Positions 18,889 through 27,297 of a stretch of 64,000 nt of DNA are shown here, in pieces. Source of the DNA: Methylobacterium sp. Leaf465 (GTDB lineage: Bacteria > Pseudomonadota > Alphaproteobacteria > Rhizobiales > Beijerinckiaceae); assembly GCF_001424705.1 (NCBI RefSeq), contig NZ_LMRA01000045.1, forward strand, positions 125,115 to 189,114, given 5' to 3'. The notes under the pieces were generated by a model. It made no database searches, had not been told where the DNA came from, and worked only from the letters and a program-made list of their open reading frames with translations. A program made the position numbers and the translations under genes. Within the stretch, counting starts at the first letter, position 1. Every line of letters begins with the position of its first letter.

Positions 18889-21807
18889 TCACCCCGCCAT
18901 CAGGCGCTCGAACAGCGCGCGGATCTCCATGCGCGCTTCGTCGAGCCCGGCGACCAGCCGGTTCGAATCCGGTGAACCCATCGCCACCGCGAGGCGCGAG
19001 AGGGCCACGGGCGAGGCCTCGGCCGGGTCGCCCTCCACCATCAGGCGCTGCCAGTGCAGCACGTCGTCGAACTGGCGGTAGGCTTCGATCAGGCGCTCCG
19101 CCGCGGGGCGGGCGAGGTCGCCGTGGTCGGCGGCCTTCGCGAACACCGCGCAGGCCCCGAGACCGACGAGGTCCGGCCGCCGGTGGGCCAGCCCGAGCAC
19201 CAGGGCCTGGGCCAGGAAGTCGAGGTCGAGGAGGCCGCCGGGGGCGAGCTTGAGGTCGAGGGGGCCGCGATGGCCCTTCTCCCGCTCCACGAGGGCGCGC
19301 ATCTCCCGCACCGCGCGCCGCACGTCGGCGGGGTCCCGCGGTCGGGCGACGATGGCGCGGATCTCGCCGTCGAGCTCGGCGCCGAGGCCCGCATCGCCGG
19401 CGATCACCCGGGCGCGGGTCAGGGCCATGTGCTCCCAGAGCTCCGCCTCCTCGGCGTGGTAGCTGCGGAAGCTGCGCCACTGCACCGCCACCGGGCCCTG
19501 GCCGCCGCCGGGCCGAAGGCGCAGGTCGACCTCGTAGAGATGGCCGCGCCGGGTCGGCACCGTGAGGGCGGCGACGATGCGCTGGGCGAGACGGTTATAG
19601 GCCACCGCCGCGTCGAGGGGTTTGGAGCCGGCGCTGGTGCGGTCTTCGGGGTCGAAGTCGTAGACCAGCACGAGGTCGAGGTCGGAATCCGCGGTGAGCT
19701 GGCGCGCGCCGAGACGCCCGAGGCCGAGCACCGCGAGGCGTCCCTTCGGCACCGCCCCGTGCTCGGAGAAGAAGGTCGCGGAGACGCGCTCCACCGTCAC
19801 GGCGATCACCGCGTCGGCGATGCCCGCGAAGGCGCGGCCGGCCTCCTCGGGCGAGAGGATGCCGGAGAGGAGCCGGGCACCCGTGAGGAAGCGGAGCTGG
19901 CGGGCGGCGTCGCGGATCCGGTCCAGGAAGTCCTCGTGGTCGCTCGCCTGACCGAGGCGGGCGCGAACCTGCTGCGCCAGGGCCTCGGCATCCGCGCTGG
20001 CATCGGCGAAATCCCGGTCGATCACCGCGTCGAGGACGTGCGGGCTGAAGGCGACGGTCTCGGCGAGGCGCGGCGCCGTACCGAGGAGGTCGGCGAAGAG
20101 CAGGCGCAGGCGCTCGTTCGAGCGCAGGATGGTGAGGAGTTCAAGGGCCGCCGGCATCCGGGCGAAGGCCCGGTCGAGAGTGTCGAGGGCGGCGTCCGGA
20201 TGGGCGGTACCGCCGAGCGCCTGCATCAGCACCGGCACCAGCTCGGTCAGCACCTCGCGGGCGCGGGGCGTCCGCACCGCCGGCCGCCGGCCGAAATGCC
20301 AGCCGCGCACGGTCTCCACCGCCCGCTCGGGCTCGCGGAAGCCGAGCTTCTCCAGGGTCGCGAGGGTCGCCGGGTCGTCGCCGGTGCCGCTGAAGACGAG
20401 GTCGCCGACATCGGAGGAAAGATCGGGCTCGGCCTCGAACAGCAGGGCGTAGTGGCCCTGCACCCGGCGGGCCTGGTGGAACAGGGCGGCCTCGAAGGCG
20501 TCCCGCGTGGCGAAGCCCGCGAACCGCGCGAAGCGCTCGAGCTCGTCGGCCTCGCTCGGCAGGCGCTGGGTCTGCTCGTCCCGCAGCATCTGCAGGCGGT
20601 GCTCGATGGTGCGCAGGAAGCCGTAGGCCACCGTGAGGTCGTCGCGGGCGGTGGCGTCGATCCAGCCGTCGCGGGTCAGGCCGTCGAGCATGGCGACGGT
20701 GCCGCGCCCGCGCAGCTCGGGCCGGCGCCCGCCGAAGACGAGCTGCTGGGTCTGGACGAAGAACTCGATCTCGCGGATGCCGCCGCGCCCCAGCTTGATG
20801 TCGTGCCCCGCCACCGCGATCGTGTCGTGGCCGCGCACGGCGTGGATCTGGCGCTTCATCGCGTGCACGTCGGCGATGGAGGCGAAGTCGAAGTACTTGC
20901 GCCAGACGAAGGGGCGCAGGTTCGCCAGGAAGGCCTCCCCGGCCGGGATGTCGCCCGCGATCGCCCGCGCCTTGATGTAGGCCGCCCGCTCCCAGTTCTG
21001 GCCGAGGTTCTCGTAATAGACGTAGGCGGCGTTGAGCGAGAGGGCCGCCGGGGTCGAGCCCGGGTCCGGGCGCAGGCGGTAATCGACCCGGTGGACGTAG
21101 CCGTCGGCGGTGCGCTCCTGCAGCAGTTTGGCCATGCCCTGCGCCAGCTTGCTGAAGAAGGGCGTCGGCGGCAGGTCGGCCTTCAGGGGGGCGGTCTCGG
21201 GGTCGAAGAAGACCACGAGGTCGATGTCGCTCGAATAGTTCAGCTCGCCCGCCCCGTGCTTGCCGAGCGCCAGGACGATGAGCCCGGAGCCGGCCTGGGG
21301 TGCGCTCGGATCGCGGGGCAGGAAGCGCCCGGCCGCCGCGGCCTGGAGCAGCATGGCGTCGGCGGCCGCCCGCACCGAGGCGTCGGCGAAGTCCGAGAGG
21401 GCCTGGGTCACCGTGGCCAGGGGCCAGAGCCCGCCGAGATCGGCCAGAGCGACGAGGAGCGCGTGCTCCGCCCGGTTCTGCCGCAGCGCGCGGGCGACGG
21501 CGTCGAGGTCGGGCCCGCGCCCCGCATCCCGCTGCCGGGCGACGAGGGCCGCCAGGGCCGCCTCCGGCTCGGCCTCGACGAGGGCCGCGAGGCGCTCGGG
21601 CGCCCGGGCGACCAGCTGCCAGAGAAACGGGGAATGGTCGGCGAGGCCGAGGAGCAGGGCACGCAGGGGCGCGTCGAGGAAGCCCGCCGGCCAGGCGGGC
21701 GCCACCTCGGCGAGGCGCGCGGCCGCCCCGTCGGGATCGGACAGGACCGGGGCGGCGGACAAGCGCGCCCGAAGGCGGCGGCTCTGCGCGTCGGCGGCCT
21801 GGTTCAT
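18889..21807 (-). CDS. glnE: Glutamine synthetase adenylyltransferase/adenylyl-removing enzyme
   Basis: GlnE attaches AMP to and removes it from glutamine synthetase according to PII status, setting nitrogen assimilation. The 972-residue product has the two expected nucleotidyltransferase halves: an N-terminal de-adenylylase domain with SDIDLVVFFDPE and GRGGIREIEFFVQTQQL, and a C-terminal adenylylase domain with SDLDLVLVYDFDPE, RLRPGGGQGPVA and DLKLAPGGLLDLDFLAQAL. Helical regions link them. It lies three bases downstream of the histidine kinase stop (21811) on the same strand, so it is likely the last gene of that operon. Confidence 0.97.
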   Translation of the reverse strand: MNQAADAQSRRLRARLSAAPVLSDPDGAAARLAEVAPAWPAGFLDAPLRALLLGLADHSPFLWQLVARAPERLAALVEAEPEAALAALVARQRDAGRGPDLDAVARALRQNRAEHALLVALADLGGLWPLATVTQALSDFADASVRAAADAMLLQAAAAGRFLPRDPSAPQAGSGLIVLALGKHGAGELNYSSDIDLVVFFDPETAPLKADLPPTPFFSKLAQGMAKLLQERTADGYVHRVDYRLRPDPGSTPAALSLNAAYVYYENLGQNWERAAYIKARAIAGDIPAGEAFLANLRPFVWRKYFDFASIADVHAMKRQIHAVRGHDTIAVAGHDIKLGRGGIREIEFFVQTQQLVFGGRRPELRGRGTVAMLDGLTRDGWIDATARDDLTVAYGFLRTIEHRLQMLRDEQTQRLPSEADELERFARFAGFATRDAFEAALFHQARRVQGHYALLFEAEPDLSSDVGDLVFSGTGDDPATLATLEKLGFREPERAVETVRGWHFGRRPAVRTPRAREVLTELVPVLMQALGGTAHPDAALDTLDRAFARMPAALELLTILRSNERLRLLFADLLGTAPRLAETVAFSPHVLDAVIDRDFADASADAEALAQQVRARLGQASDHEDFLDRIRDAARQLRFLTGARLLSGILSPEEAGRAFAGIADAVIAVTVERVSATFFSEHGAVPKGRLAVLGLGRLGARQLTADSDLDLVLVYDFDPEDRTSAGSKPLDAAVAYNRLAQRIVAALTVPTRRGHLYEVDLRLRPGGGQGPVAVQWRSFRSYHAEEAELWEHMALTRARVIAGDAGLGAELDGEIRAIVARPRDPADVRRAVREMRALVEREKGHRGPLDLKLAPGGLLDLDFLAQALVLGLAHRRPDLVGLGACAVFAKAADHGDLARPAAERLIEAYRQFDDVLHWQRLMVEGDPAEASPVALSRLAVAMGSPDSNRLVAGLDEARMEIRALFERLMAG

Positions 21808-21810
21808 GCC

Positions 21811-23223
21811 CTACCCTCCCGTCGGATCTCCGGCCGGCAGAGTTATCACGACGGCGAGCCCGGGGGCATGGTCTTCCAGCGCCAGCGTGCCCTGGTGCAG
21901 GCGCACCACCGCGTTGACGAGGCTCAGGCCCAGGCCGAAGCCCGGCCGGGAGCGCGCCTCCTCCAGCCGGACGAAGCGGTCCAGCACCCGGCCGCGGGCC
22001 TCGCTGGGGATGCCCGGTCCGGAATCGGCGACGCCGAGGCGCAGGGTGTCGCCGATCCGCGCGGCGCTGAGGCGGATCTCGCCGCTGGCCCCGCCATACT
22101 TCACCGCGTTGTCGATGAGGTTGGCCAGCGCCTGCCCGATCAGCTCGCGGCTGCCTCGCAGGGTCAGGGGCGCGCCCTCCGTCTCGACGTGCAGCGCCAG
22201 GCCCTGCTCGGAGGCCAGGGGCTCGTAGAGCTCGGCCACGGCCTGGACCACGGCGGCGACGTCGAAGGTCTGGAAGTCCTCGCGGGCGTTCACGCCCTCC
22301 AGCCGGGCGATCATCAGGAGCGCGTTGAAGATCCGGATCAGCCCGTCGCTCTCCTCGATCACCCCCTCCATCGCGGCCCGGAGGGCGTCCGGCGTCTCGG
22401 CCGTGCGCAGGGCCTCCTCGGCCCGGTTGCGCAGGCGGGTCAGGGGCGTCTTGAGGTCGTGGGCGATGTTGTCGGAGACGTCGCGCAGGCCGCGCATCAG
22501 CTCGCCGATGCGCTCCAGCATGGCGTTGAGGTTGCGCGCCAGCCGGTCGAGCTCGTCGCCGGTCCCCGCCACCGCGAGGCGACCGTCGAGGTCGCCCGCC
22601 ATGATCCGGCGGGTGGTCTCGGTCATGGCGTCGACGCGCTTCAGGACCCGGCTGGCGATGAACCAGGCGCCGATCACGCCCAGCACCACCACCAGCCCCA
22701 CGGACGAGCCGAAGGTCCGCCCGATCACCGCCCGCAGCCGGTCGCGCTCGGCCACGTCGCGGCCGACGAGGAGCCGGAAGCCGCCGGGCAGGACGAAGAT
22801 CTGCATGATCGCCCGGTGCTCGACGTCGCGCGCGCCCCCGATGCGGGCGTAGTTGGCCTCGGTCTGGCCGGGATCGACGATGAGCCCGGTGGGCAGGGCG
22901 TCGATGTTGCCGACGAGGCGCTCGCCCGCCGCGTTGGTGACGAGGTAGAGGGAGGCCCCGGGCTCGCCGGCGCGCCGCTCCACGGCGGAGATCAGGCGCC
23001 GCAGGCCCCCGACCTTGTACTGCTCGGACAGGCCGTTGATCTCGGCCTCGATGGTGGAGACCATCTGGTCGTCGAGCGCCCGGCTGGCGTTCCAGGCGAC
23101 GTAGCCGAGCGCCAGCAGGGCGAAAGTGGCGAACACCACCAGATAGGCGAAGGACAGCTTGAAGGCCGTCGTCCGGAACAGGTTGCCGAGGCGCCCGGCC
23201 GGGGCGTCGTCGAGATTCGTCAC
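21811..23223 (-). CDS. Two-component sensor histidine kinase (OmpR-partner type)
   Basis: This is a 470-residue kinase starting at GTG 23223, which overlaps the response regulator stop by 4 bases (GTGA), so the pair is translationally coupled. It has membrane helix 1 (LSFAYLVVFATFALLALGYVA), a periplasmic sensor of about 120 residues, helix 2 (SVGLVVVLGVIGAWFIASRV) and a HAMP linker. The HisKA site is NIAHDLKTPLTRLRN with the reactive His, and the HATPase domain has LIDNAVKYGG, DSGPGIP and GFGLGLSLVNAV. The signal it senses cannot be read from the sequence. Related pairs next to glnE and pleC are known in rhizobia. Confidence 0.93.
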   Translation of the reverse strand: MTNLDDAPAGRLGNLFRTTAFKLSFAYLVVFATFALLALGYVAWNASRALDDQMVSTIEAEINGLSEQYKVGGLRRLISAVERRAGEPGASLYLVTNAAGERLVGNIDALPTGLIVDPGQTEANYARIGGARDVEHRAIMQIFVLPGGFRLLVGRDVAERDRLRAVIGRTFGSSVGLVVVLGVIGAWFIASRVLKRVDAMTETTRRIMAGDLDGRLAVAGTGDELDRLARNLNAMLERIGELMRGLRDVSDNIAHDLKTPLTRLRNRAEEALRTAETPDALRAAMEGVIEESDGLIRIFNALLMIARLEGVNAREDFQTFDVAAVVQAVAELYEPLASEQGLALHVETEGAPLTLRGSRELIGQALANLIDNAVKYGGASGEIRLSAARIGDTLRLGVADSGPGIPSEARGRVLDRFVRLEEARSRPGFGLGLSLVNAVVRLHQGTLALEDHAPGLAVVITLPAGDPTGG

Positions 23224-23930
23224 GACGCCGGGCCGGGGCCGCGCGCCTCGTCGACGCGCAGCACGTAGCCGGTGCCGCGCACGGTGTGGATGATCGGGTG
23301 CTCGAAATCCTTGTCGACCTTGGCGCGCAGGCGCGAGACGTGGACGTCGATGACGTTGGTCTGCGGGTCGAAATGGTAGTCCCAGACATGCTCCAGCAGC
23401 ATCGTCCGGGTCACGACCTGGCCGGCATGGCGCATCAGGTACTCGAGCAGGCGGAATTCGCGCGGCTGCAGCGCGATCTCGTGGCCCGCCCGGGTGACGC
23501 GGTGGGACAGGCGGTCGAGCTCGAGGTCGCCGACCCGGTAGGCGGTGGCCTCCGCGGCCGTGCCCGGCCCGGCCCGGCGGCGGGCCAGCACCTCGGCCCG
23601 GGCGAGGAGCTCGGAGAAGGCGTAGGGCTTGGGCAGGTAGTCGTCGCCTCCGGCCCGCAGGCCCTTCACCCGGTCGTCCACCTGGCCGAGAGCCGAGAGG
23701 ATCAGAACCGGCGTGGTCACGCCCTGCTCGCGGAGCGAGCGGATCAGCGACAGGCCGTCGAGCTTGGGCAGCATGCGGTCGACGATGAGCACGTCGTAGT
23801 CGCCCTCCTGGGCCAGGGCGTAGCCGTCGAGGCCGTCGGACGCCTGGTCCGGCACGTGACCGGCCTCGCGAAACGCCTTGAGCAGGTACGCGACCGCCTC
23901 GCGGTCGTCCTCGATGATGAGCAGACGCAT
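23220..23930 (-). CDS. OmpR/PhoB-family response regulator
   Basis: This is a 236-residue transcription factor. The start chosen is MRLLIIEDDREAVAYLLKAF at 23930; the frame is open 20 codons further, but this is where the receiver domain begins. The acidic pocket is E7-D8-D9, the phosphorylated Asp is D51 in DVLIVDRMLP, and the conserved Lys is in DDYLPKPYAF. The C-terminal winged helix has LQPREFRLLEYLMRHAGQ and VHVSRLRAKVDKDF followed by HTVRGTGYVL, a PhoB-type DNA-binding domain. It is the first gene of the pair with the kinase downstream. The target genes are unknown. Confidence 0.93.
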   Translation of the reverse strand: MRLLIIEDDREAVAYLLKAFREAGHVPDQASDGLDGYALAQEGDYDVLIVDRMLPKLDGLSLIRSLREQGVTTPVLILSALGQVDDRVKGLRAGGDDYLPKPYAFSELLARAEVLARRRAGPGTAAEATAYRVGDLELDRLSHRVTRAGHEIALQPREFRLLEYLMRHAGQVVTRTMLLEHVWDYHFDPQTNVIDVHVSRLRAKVDKDFEHPIIHTVRGTGYVLRVDEARGPGPAS

Positions 23931-24110
23931 GGGACGGAGTGATAGGGGCTCGCCCGTCCGCGCGAAACCGCCTTGTCCGGCAACGCTCATGCCGCATCCC
24001 TCCTCGCCGGGTCGATGGCCCGGAGCATGGGAAGCGGCGGGTTGCGCGACGCTGGCGGAAACATGACGTTTTGGTCATGTGGCGGCCCCCGCCGCCACGG
24101 GGCGGCGCGC

Positions 24111-24653
24111 CTATTCGGGCCGCGGCCCCGGACCGCCGGCGCGCCCGGAGAGCCGGGTGCGGGCCCAGTCGCGCAGCAGGGCCTCCTCGTAGCCGAAGCT
24201 CCCGAAGGCCGCGGCGGCGCGGGCGCCGAACAGGAAGTTGATGTCGGTCAGGCGCTCCTCGCCCCCGGCGATCCGGCGGCCGCCCCGCCGCAGGTCGTAG
24301 CGCAGGCGGATCGCCGGCGGGGTCACGTCGCTGACGATCCGCAGGCCCGAGGGGATGTTCAGGTCCGGGCGCACGAAGCCGGCCCGGTCGATGTCGAGGA
24401 CGTCCACCACCAGCGTCTCGTCCGGTCCCATCACCCGCAGGGCCGAGGCCTCGATGATGCGGCGGATCTCCGCGAGGGTGCCGCGCAGGCCGGGCCCCGA
24501 GCCGTAGCGGTCGTCGGCGTCGGTGTAGCGCTCCGGCGCCACGAAGCGGACGGTGACCTGTGCCGGCGCCGCCGCGCCGTCCCGCGAAAAACCGGCACTG
24601 GCCAGCCCCGCGCCGATCAGCACGGCCAGCCATCCGCGCCCGCGCCGACTCAC
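24111..24653 (-). CDS. DUF3016 family exported protein
   Basis: This 180-residue protein has an N-terminal signal peptide (RRGRGWLAVLIGAGLASAG, cleaved near FSRDGAAA), so it is probably periplasmic. The mature part begins QVTVRFVAPERYTDADDRYG, which matches the start of DUF3016 proteins as I remember them, followed by LVVDVLDIDRAGFVRPDLNI and a predicted all-beta segment. No enzyme motif is visible. It begins 2 bases after the stop of the DUF2244 gene on the same strand, so the two form a likely operon. The function is unknown. Confidence 0.75.
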   Translation of the reverse strand: MSRRGRGWLAVLIGAGLASAGFSRDGAAAPAQVTVRFVAPERYTDADDRYGSGPGLRGTLAEIRRIIEASALRVMGPDETLVVDVLDIDRAGFVRPDLNIPSGLRIVSDVTPPAIRLRYDLRRGGRRIAGGEERLTDINFLFGARAAAAFGSFGYEEALLRDWARTRLSGRAGGPGPRPE

Positions 24654-24654
24654 C

Positions 24655-25191
24655 TCAATAGCCCTTCTTCACCTGCGCCAGCGCGCGGGTCAGGCCCTCG
24701 GCGATCACCTCGCGCTCCGGCGGCGAGGCGTCGCGGGCGACCACCACGAATTCCCGGCGCGATTCGAGGGTCAGGGTCTGCATGCCGTACTCGTCGTCCT
24801 CGACCCGGGTGAGCTTGGTCCAGAGGGGGTTGAAGTGCCATTCCCGGCGCTCGCCGCGGTGCGTCACCCGGGCGAGCATCACCTCGATCGGGGTGATCGC
24901 CACCTCCTCGAAGGAGCGACCGCGCCGGAAGCTCGCCTTCAGCGCCACGTAGAGGGCGATCATATCGAGGCCGAAGAAGCCGGCCACGGGCCAGAACCCG
25001 GCCCGGACGCAGGCGATCGAGGTCACGAGGGAGACGGCGCAGCACCCAATCATCACGTTGCGGAAGCCGTCGGGGCTCAGGGATTGGTGCGGCCGGATGG
25101 TGGCCTGGAAGACAGGCCGATCCATGCTGTCGGGATCGAGGCCGTCCGGATGCCGGCCGATCGGAGGGACGTGGTCATTGCCGCTCGCCAT
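24655..25191 (-). CDS. DUF2244 family membrane protein
   Basis: This 178-residue protein has an N-terminal soluble segment with ATIRPHQSLSPDGFRNVMIG. Two membrane helices follow (IGCCAVSLVTSIACVRAGF and WPVAGFFGLDMIALYVALKA). A cytoplasmic domain then contains FEEVAITPIEVMLARV and WTKLTRVEDDEYGMQTLTLE, the DUF2244 layout. No function is established for this family. Its start faces the nth start only 20 bases away, so the two genes share a very short divergent promoter region or one of them begins further inside. Confidence 0.78.
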   Translation of the reverse strand: MASGNDHVPPIGRHPDGLDPDSMDRPVFQATIRPHQSLSPDGFRNVMIGCCAVSLVTSIACVRAGFWPVAGFFGLDMIALYVALKASFRRGRSFEEVAITPIEVMLARVTHRGERREWHFNPLWTKLTRVEDDEYGMQTLTLESRREFVVVARDASPPEREVIAEGLTRALAQVKKGY

Positions 25192-25211
25192 ACGGGGAAT
25201 ATAACGCAGGG

Positions 25212-25946
25212 ATGCCCAGCCGACAGCCGACCCGACCCCGGAAATCGCCGATCTCCGCGCGCCTCGCCGCGCCGATCGTCGCAGAGGCGCCCGCGACGCC
25301 CGATCCCGTCGGCCCGGAGGCGGTGTCGGAGATCTTCGCGCGGCTCAGCGCGGCCAATCCGGAGCCGCGCGCCGAGCTGGAATTCCAGAACCCCTTCACC
25401 CTTCTGGTGGCGGTGGTGCTCTCGGCCCAGGCCACCGACCGCAGCGTCAACCTCGCCACAGCGCCGCTCTTCGCCGTCGCCGACACGCCGGCCGCGATGC
25501 TGGCCCTCGGGGAAGAGCGGGTGCGCGAATTCATCCGCACCATCGGCCTGTTCAACACCAAGGCGAAGAACGTGATCGCCCTGTCGCGCATCCTGGTGGA
25601 GGAGCATGGCGGCGAAGTGCCCCGCACCCGCGAGGCCCTGGAGGTGCTGCCGGGCGTCGGCACCAAGACCGCGAGCGTGGTGCGCAACGTCGCCTTCGGC
25701 GAGGAGGCCATCGCGGTCGACACCCACATCTTCCGGGTCTCCAACCGGATCCCGCTGGTGGTCGCCCCCACCACCGACAAGGTCCAGGCCGGGCTCGAAG
25801 CCCTTGTGCCCGCCCCCTACCGGCTGAACGCCCATCACTGGCTGATCCTGTTCGGCCGCTACATCTGCAAGGCACGCAAGCCCGAATGCTATCGCTGTCC
25901 CATCGCCGACCTCTGCCGTTTTCCGGCCAAGACGCCGGCGCCCTGA
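25212..25946 (+). CDS. nth: Endonuclease III
   Basis: Nth is a base-excision repair glycosylase/AP-lyase that removes oxidised pyrimidines. The 244-residue protein has the helix-hairpin-helix motif LEVLPGVGTKTASVVRNVAF with the catalytic Lys, the catalytic Asp in VDTHIFRVSNR, and the C-terminal [4Fe-4S] motif C-x6-C-x2-C-x5-C in CKARKPECYRCPIADLC. An N-terminal extension of about 30 residues rich in Pro, Arg and Ala precedes the core. A later start would also be possible, so the N-terminus is uncertain. Confidence 0.95.
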   Translation: MPSRQPTRPRKSPISARLAAPIVAEAPATPDPVGPEAVSEIFARLSAANPEPRAELEFQNPFTLLVAVVLSAQATDRSVNLATAPLFAVADTPAAMLALGEERVREFIRTIGLFNTKAKNVIALSRILVEEHGGEVPRTREALEVLPGVGTKTASVVRNVAFGEEAIAVDTHIFRVSNRIPLVVAPTTDKVQAGLEALVPAPYRLNAHHWLILFGRYICKARKPECYRCPIADLCRFPAKTPAP

Positions 25947-26217
25947 CCCGGAGGCGCGCCCCTCCCGGCGGCGCTTCCTCCGGCCGGCCTCGGCCGCCGC
26001 GCCCTTGCCTCCGGCACGGACTCCCCGTTATCACCCGGCCTCTCCCTGAACGGCATGGGTCCCATCCGGCCAGCGCGTTGTGCTGCCAGCCGCCTTCGGG
26101 TAGTTTGCGCCACGGTCGCGGAGGCTTTCGACGTACGACGTGTCTCTCGGCCCGGCCCCACTCACAGGCCGCCACGCCGCGGATTCCGCATCGTTCGCTC
26201 GCAAGGAGTCACGGCCC

Positions 26218-27012
26218 ATGGACTTCCTCAAACCACGGTACACGCCTATGAACCGCCGCCGTCGCATCTACGAGGGCAAGGCGAAGGTCCTCTACGAGGG
26301 TCCGGAGCCGGGAACGCTCATCCAGCACTTCAAGGATGATGCCACCGCCTTCAACGCGCAGAAGCATGATGTCATCGACGGTAAGGGCGTACTGAACAAC
26401 CGGATCTCCGAGTTCGTCTTCCAGCACCTCAACGACATCGGCGTGCCCACGCACTTCATCCGCCGCCTGAACATGCGCGAGCAGCTGATCCGCGAAGTCG
26501 AGATCATCCCGCTCGAAGTGGTGGTGCGCAACGTCGCCGCCGGCTCGCTCGCCACCCGCCTCGGCCTCGAGGAAGGCACGCAGCTGCCGCGCTCGATCAT
26601 CGAGTTCTACTACAAGAACGACGCGCTCAACGACCCGATGGTGTCGGAAGAGCACATCACGGCCTTCGGCTGGGCGACCCCCCAGGAGATCGACGACATC
26701 ATGGCGCTGGCCATCCGGGTCAACGACTTCCTGTCCGGCCTCTTCCTCGGCGTCGGCATCCGCCTCGTCGACTTCAAGATCGAGACCGGCCGCCTCTGGG
26801 AAGGCGACATGATGCGCATCGTCGTCGCCGACGAGATCTCCCCGGATTCCTGCCGCCTGTGGGACATCAAGTCGTCGGACAAGCTCGACAAGGACCGCTT
26901 CCGCAAGGACCTCGGCGGCCTGATCGAGGCCTATACCGAAGTGGCCAAGCGCCTCGGCATCATGTCCGAGAACGAGAAGGTCCAGACGGGCGGCCCCCGC
27001 CTCGTCCAGTAA
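26218..27012 (+). CDS. purC: Phosphoribosylaminoimidazole-succinocarboxamide synthase
   Basis: PurC joins aspartate to CAIR, step 7 or 8 of purine synthesis depending on how the steps are counted. The frame is open from 26140, but ATG 26218 has AAGGAG nine bases upstream and gives 264 residues. A second ATG at 26248 (MNRRRRIYEGKAKVLYEGPE) matches the common 254-residue form, and could be the true start if the N-terminal ten residues are not translated. Motifs include IYEGKAKVLY, VVVRNVAAGSLATRLGLEEG, DDIMALAIRVNDFLSGLF and ADEISPDSCRLWD. purC normally sits beside purS and purQ in this group, but here they are 10.7 kb away. A terminator follows at 27023. Confidence 0.96.
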   Translation: MDFLKPRYTPMNRRRRIYEGKAKVLYEGPEPGTLIQHFKDDATAFNAQKHDVIDGKGVLNNRISEFVFQHLNDIGVPTHFIRRLNMREQLIREVEIIPLEVVVRNVAAGSLATRLGLEEGTQLPRSIIEFYYKNDALNDPMVSEEHITAFGWATPQEIDDIMALAIRVNDFLSGLFLGVGIRLVDFKIETGRLWEGDMMRIVVADEISPDSCRLWDIKSSDKLDKDRFRKDLGGLIEAYTEVAKRLGIMSENEKVQTGGPRLVQ

Positions 27013-27022
27013 GACGCGCCGA

Positions 27023-27064
27023 CCGGTCCCGCGGGTTTCGATCGCGCGGGCCGGCTGGGTTTTT
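27023..27064 (+). terminator. Rho-independent terminator downstream of purC
   Basis: CCGG-T-CCCGCG (27023-27033) pairs with CGCGGG-CCGG (27045-27054), giving a ten-pair stem with one bulged T and an 11-base loop. It is followed by CTGGGTTTTT with five T at 27060-27064. It begins eleven bases after the purC stop. It is the only hairpin in the window that I found with a clear T-run. Confidence 0.75.
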
Positions 27065-27096
27065 CGAACGGCGACTCCTGAACCAGCGGTCGTTGG

Positions 27097-27253
27097 CGGA
27101 CGGCACCGCGCCGTCATTCCGGGTCGCCGCAGGCAAGCCCGGCCCCGGAGGGGCGCGCCAGCGGCGTGCAATCCAGAACCGCCGACGCGGCGTCATATCC
27201 GGCACTTCCTGCGTGTCCGGATCCTGGGCTCCGCTGCGCGGCCCCAGGATGAC
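27097..27253 (-). repeat. Dispersed intergenic palindromic element, copy B
   Basis: Read on the plus strand it runs from GTCATTCCGGGTCGCCGCAG (27113) to GGCCCCAGGATGAC (27253). It matches the reverse complement of copy A (18716-18843) over its ends and in the middle (GGATCCTGGGCTCCGCTGCG versus GGATCCCGGACTCCGCTGCG). A stretch of about 25-30 bases (CCCCGGAGGGGCGCGCC region) has no counterpart in copy A. The flank GACGG-GCG-TGCCGTC is also shared, so the element reaches to about 27097. It sits between convergent purC and the glycosyltransferase gene. Confidence 0.8.
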
Positions 27254-27297
27254 GGGGTGCTGCGTGAGGGTTTCCGGACTTGAAGCCGGCACGACGC

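Noticed and set aside
19054..23268. A 1404-codon open frame on the plus strand
   Set aside because: It is antisense to glnE and the two-component genes. Its Arg/Ala/Gly/Glu-rich composition follows from the third-position G/C bias of the real genes. Similar long antisense frames occur over most G/C-rich genes here.
26140..26217. Longer purC start
   Set aside because: The extra residues have no PurC similarity and no ribosome-binding site, whereas AAGGAG precedes 26218.
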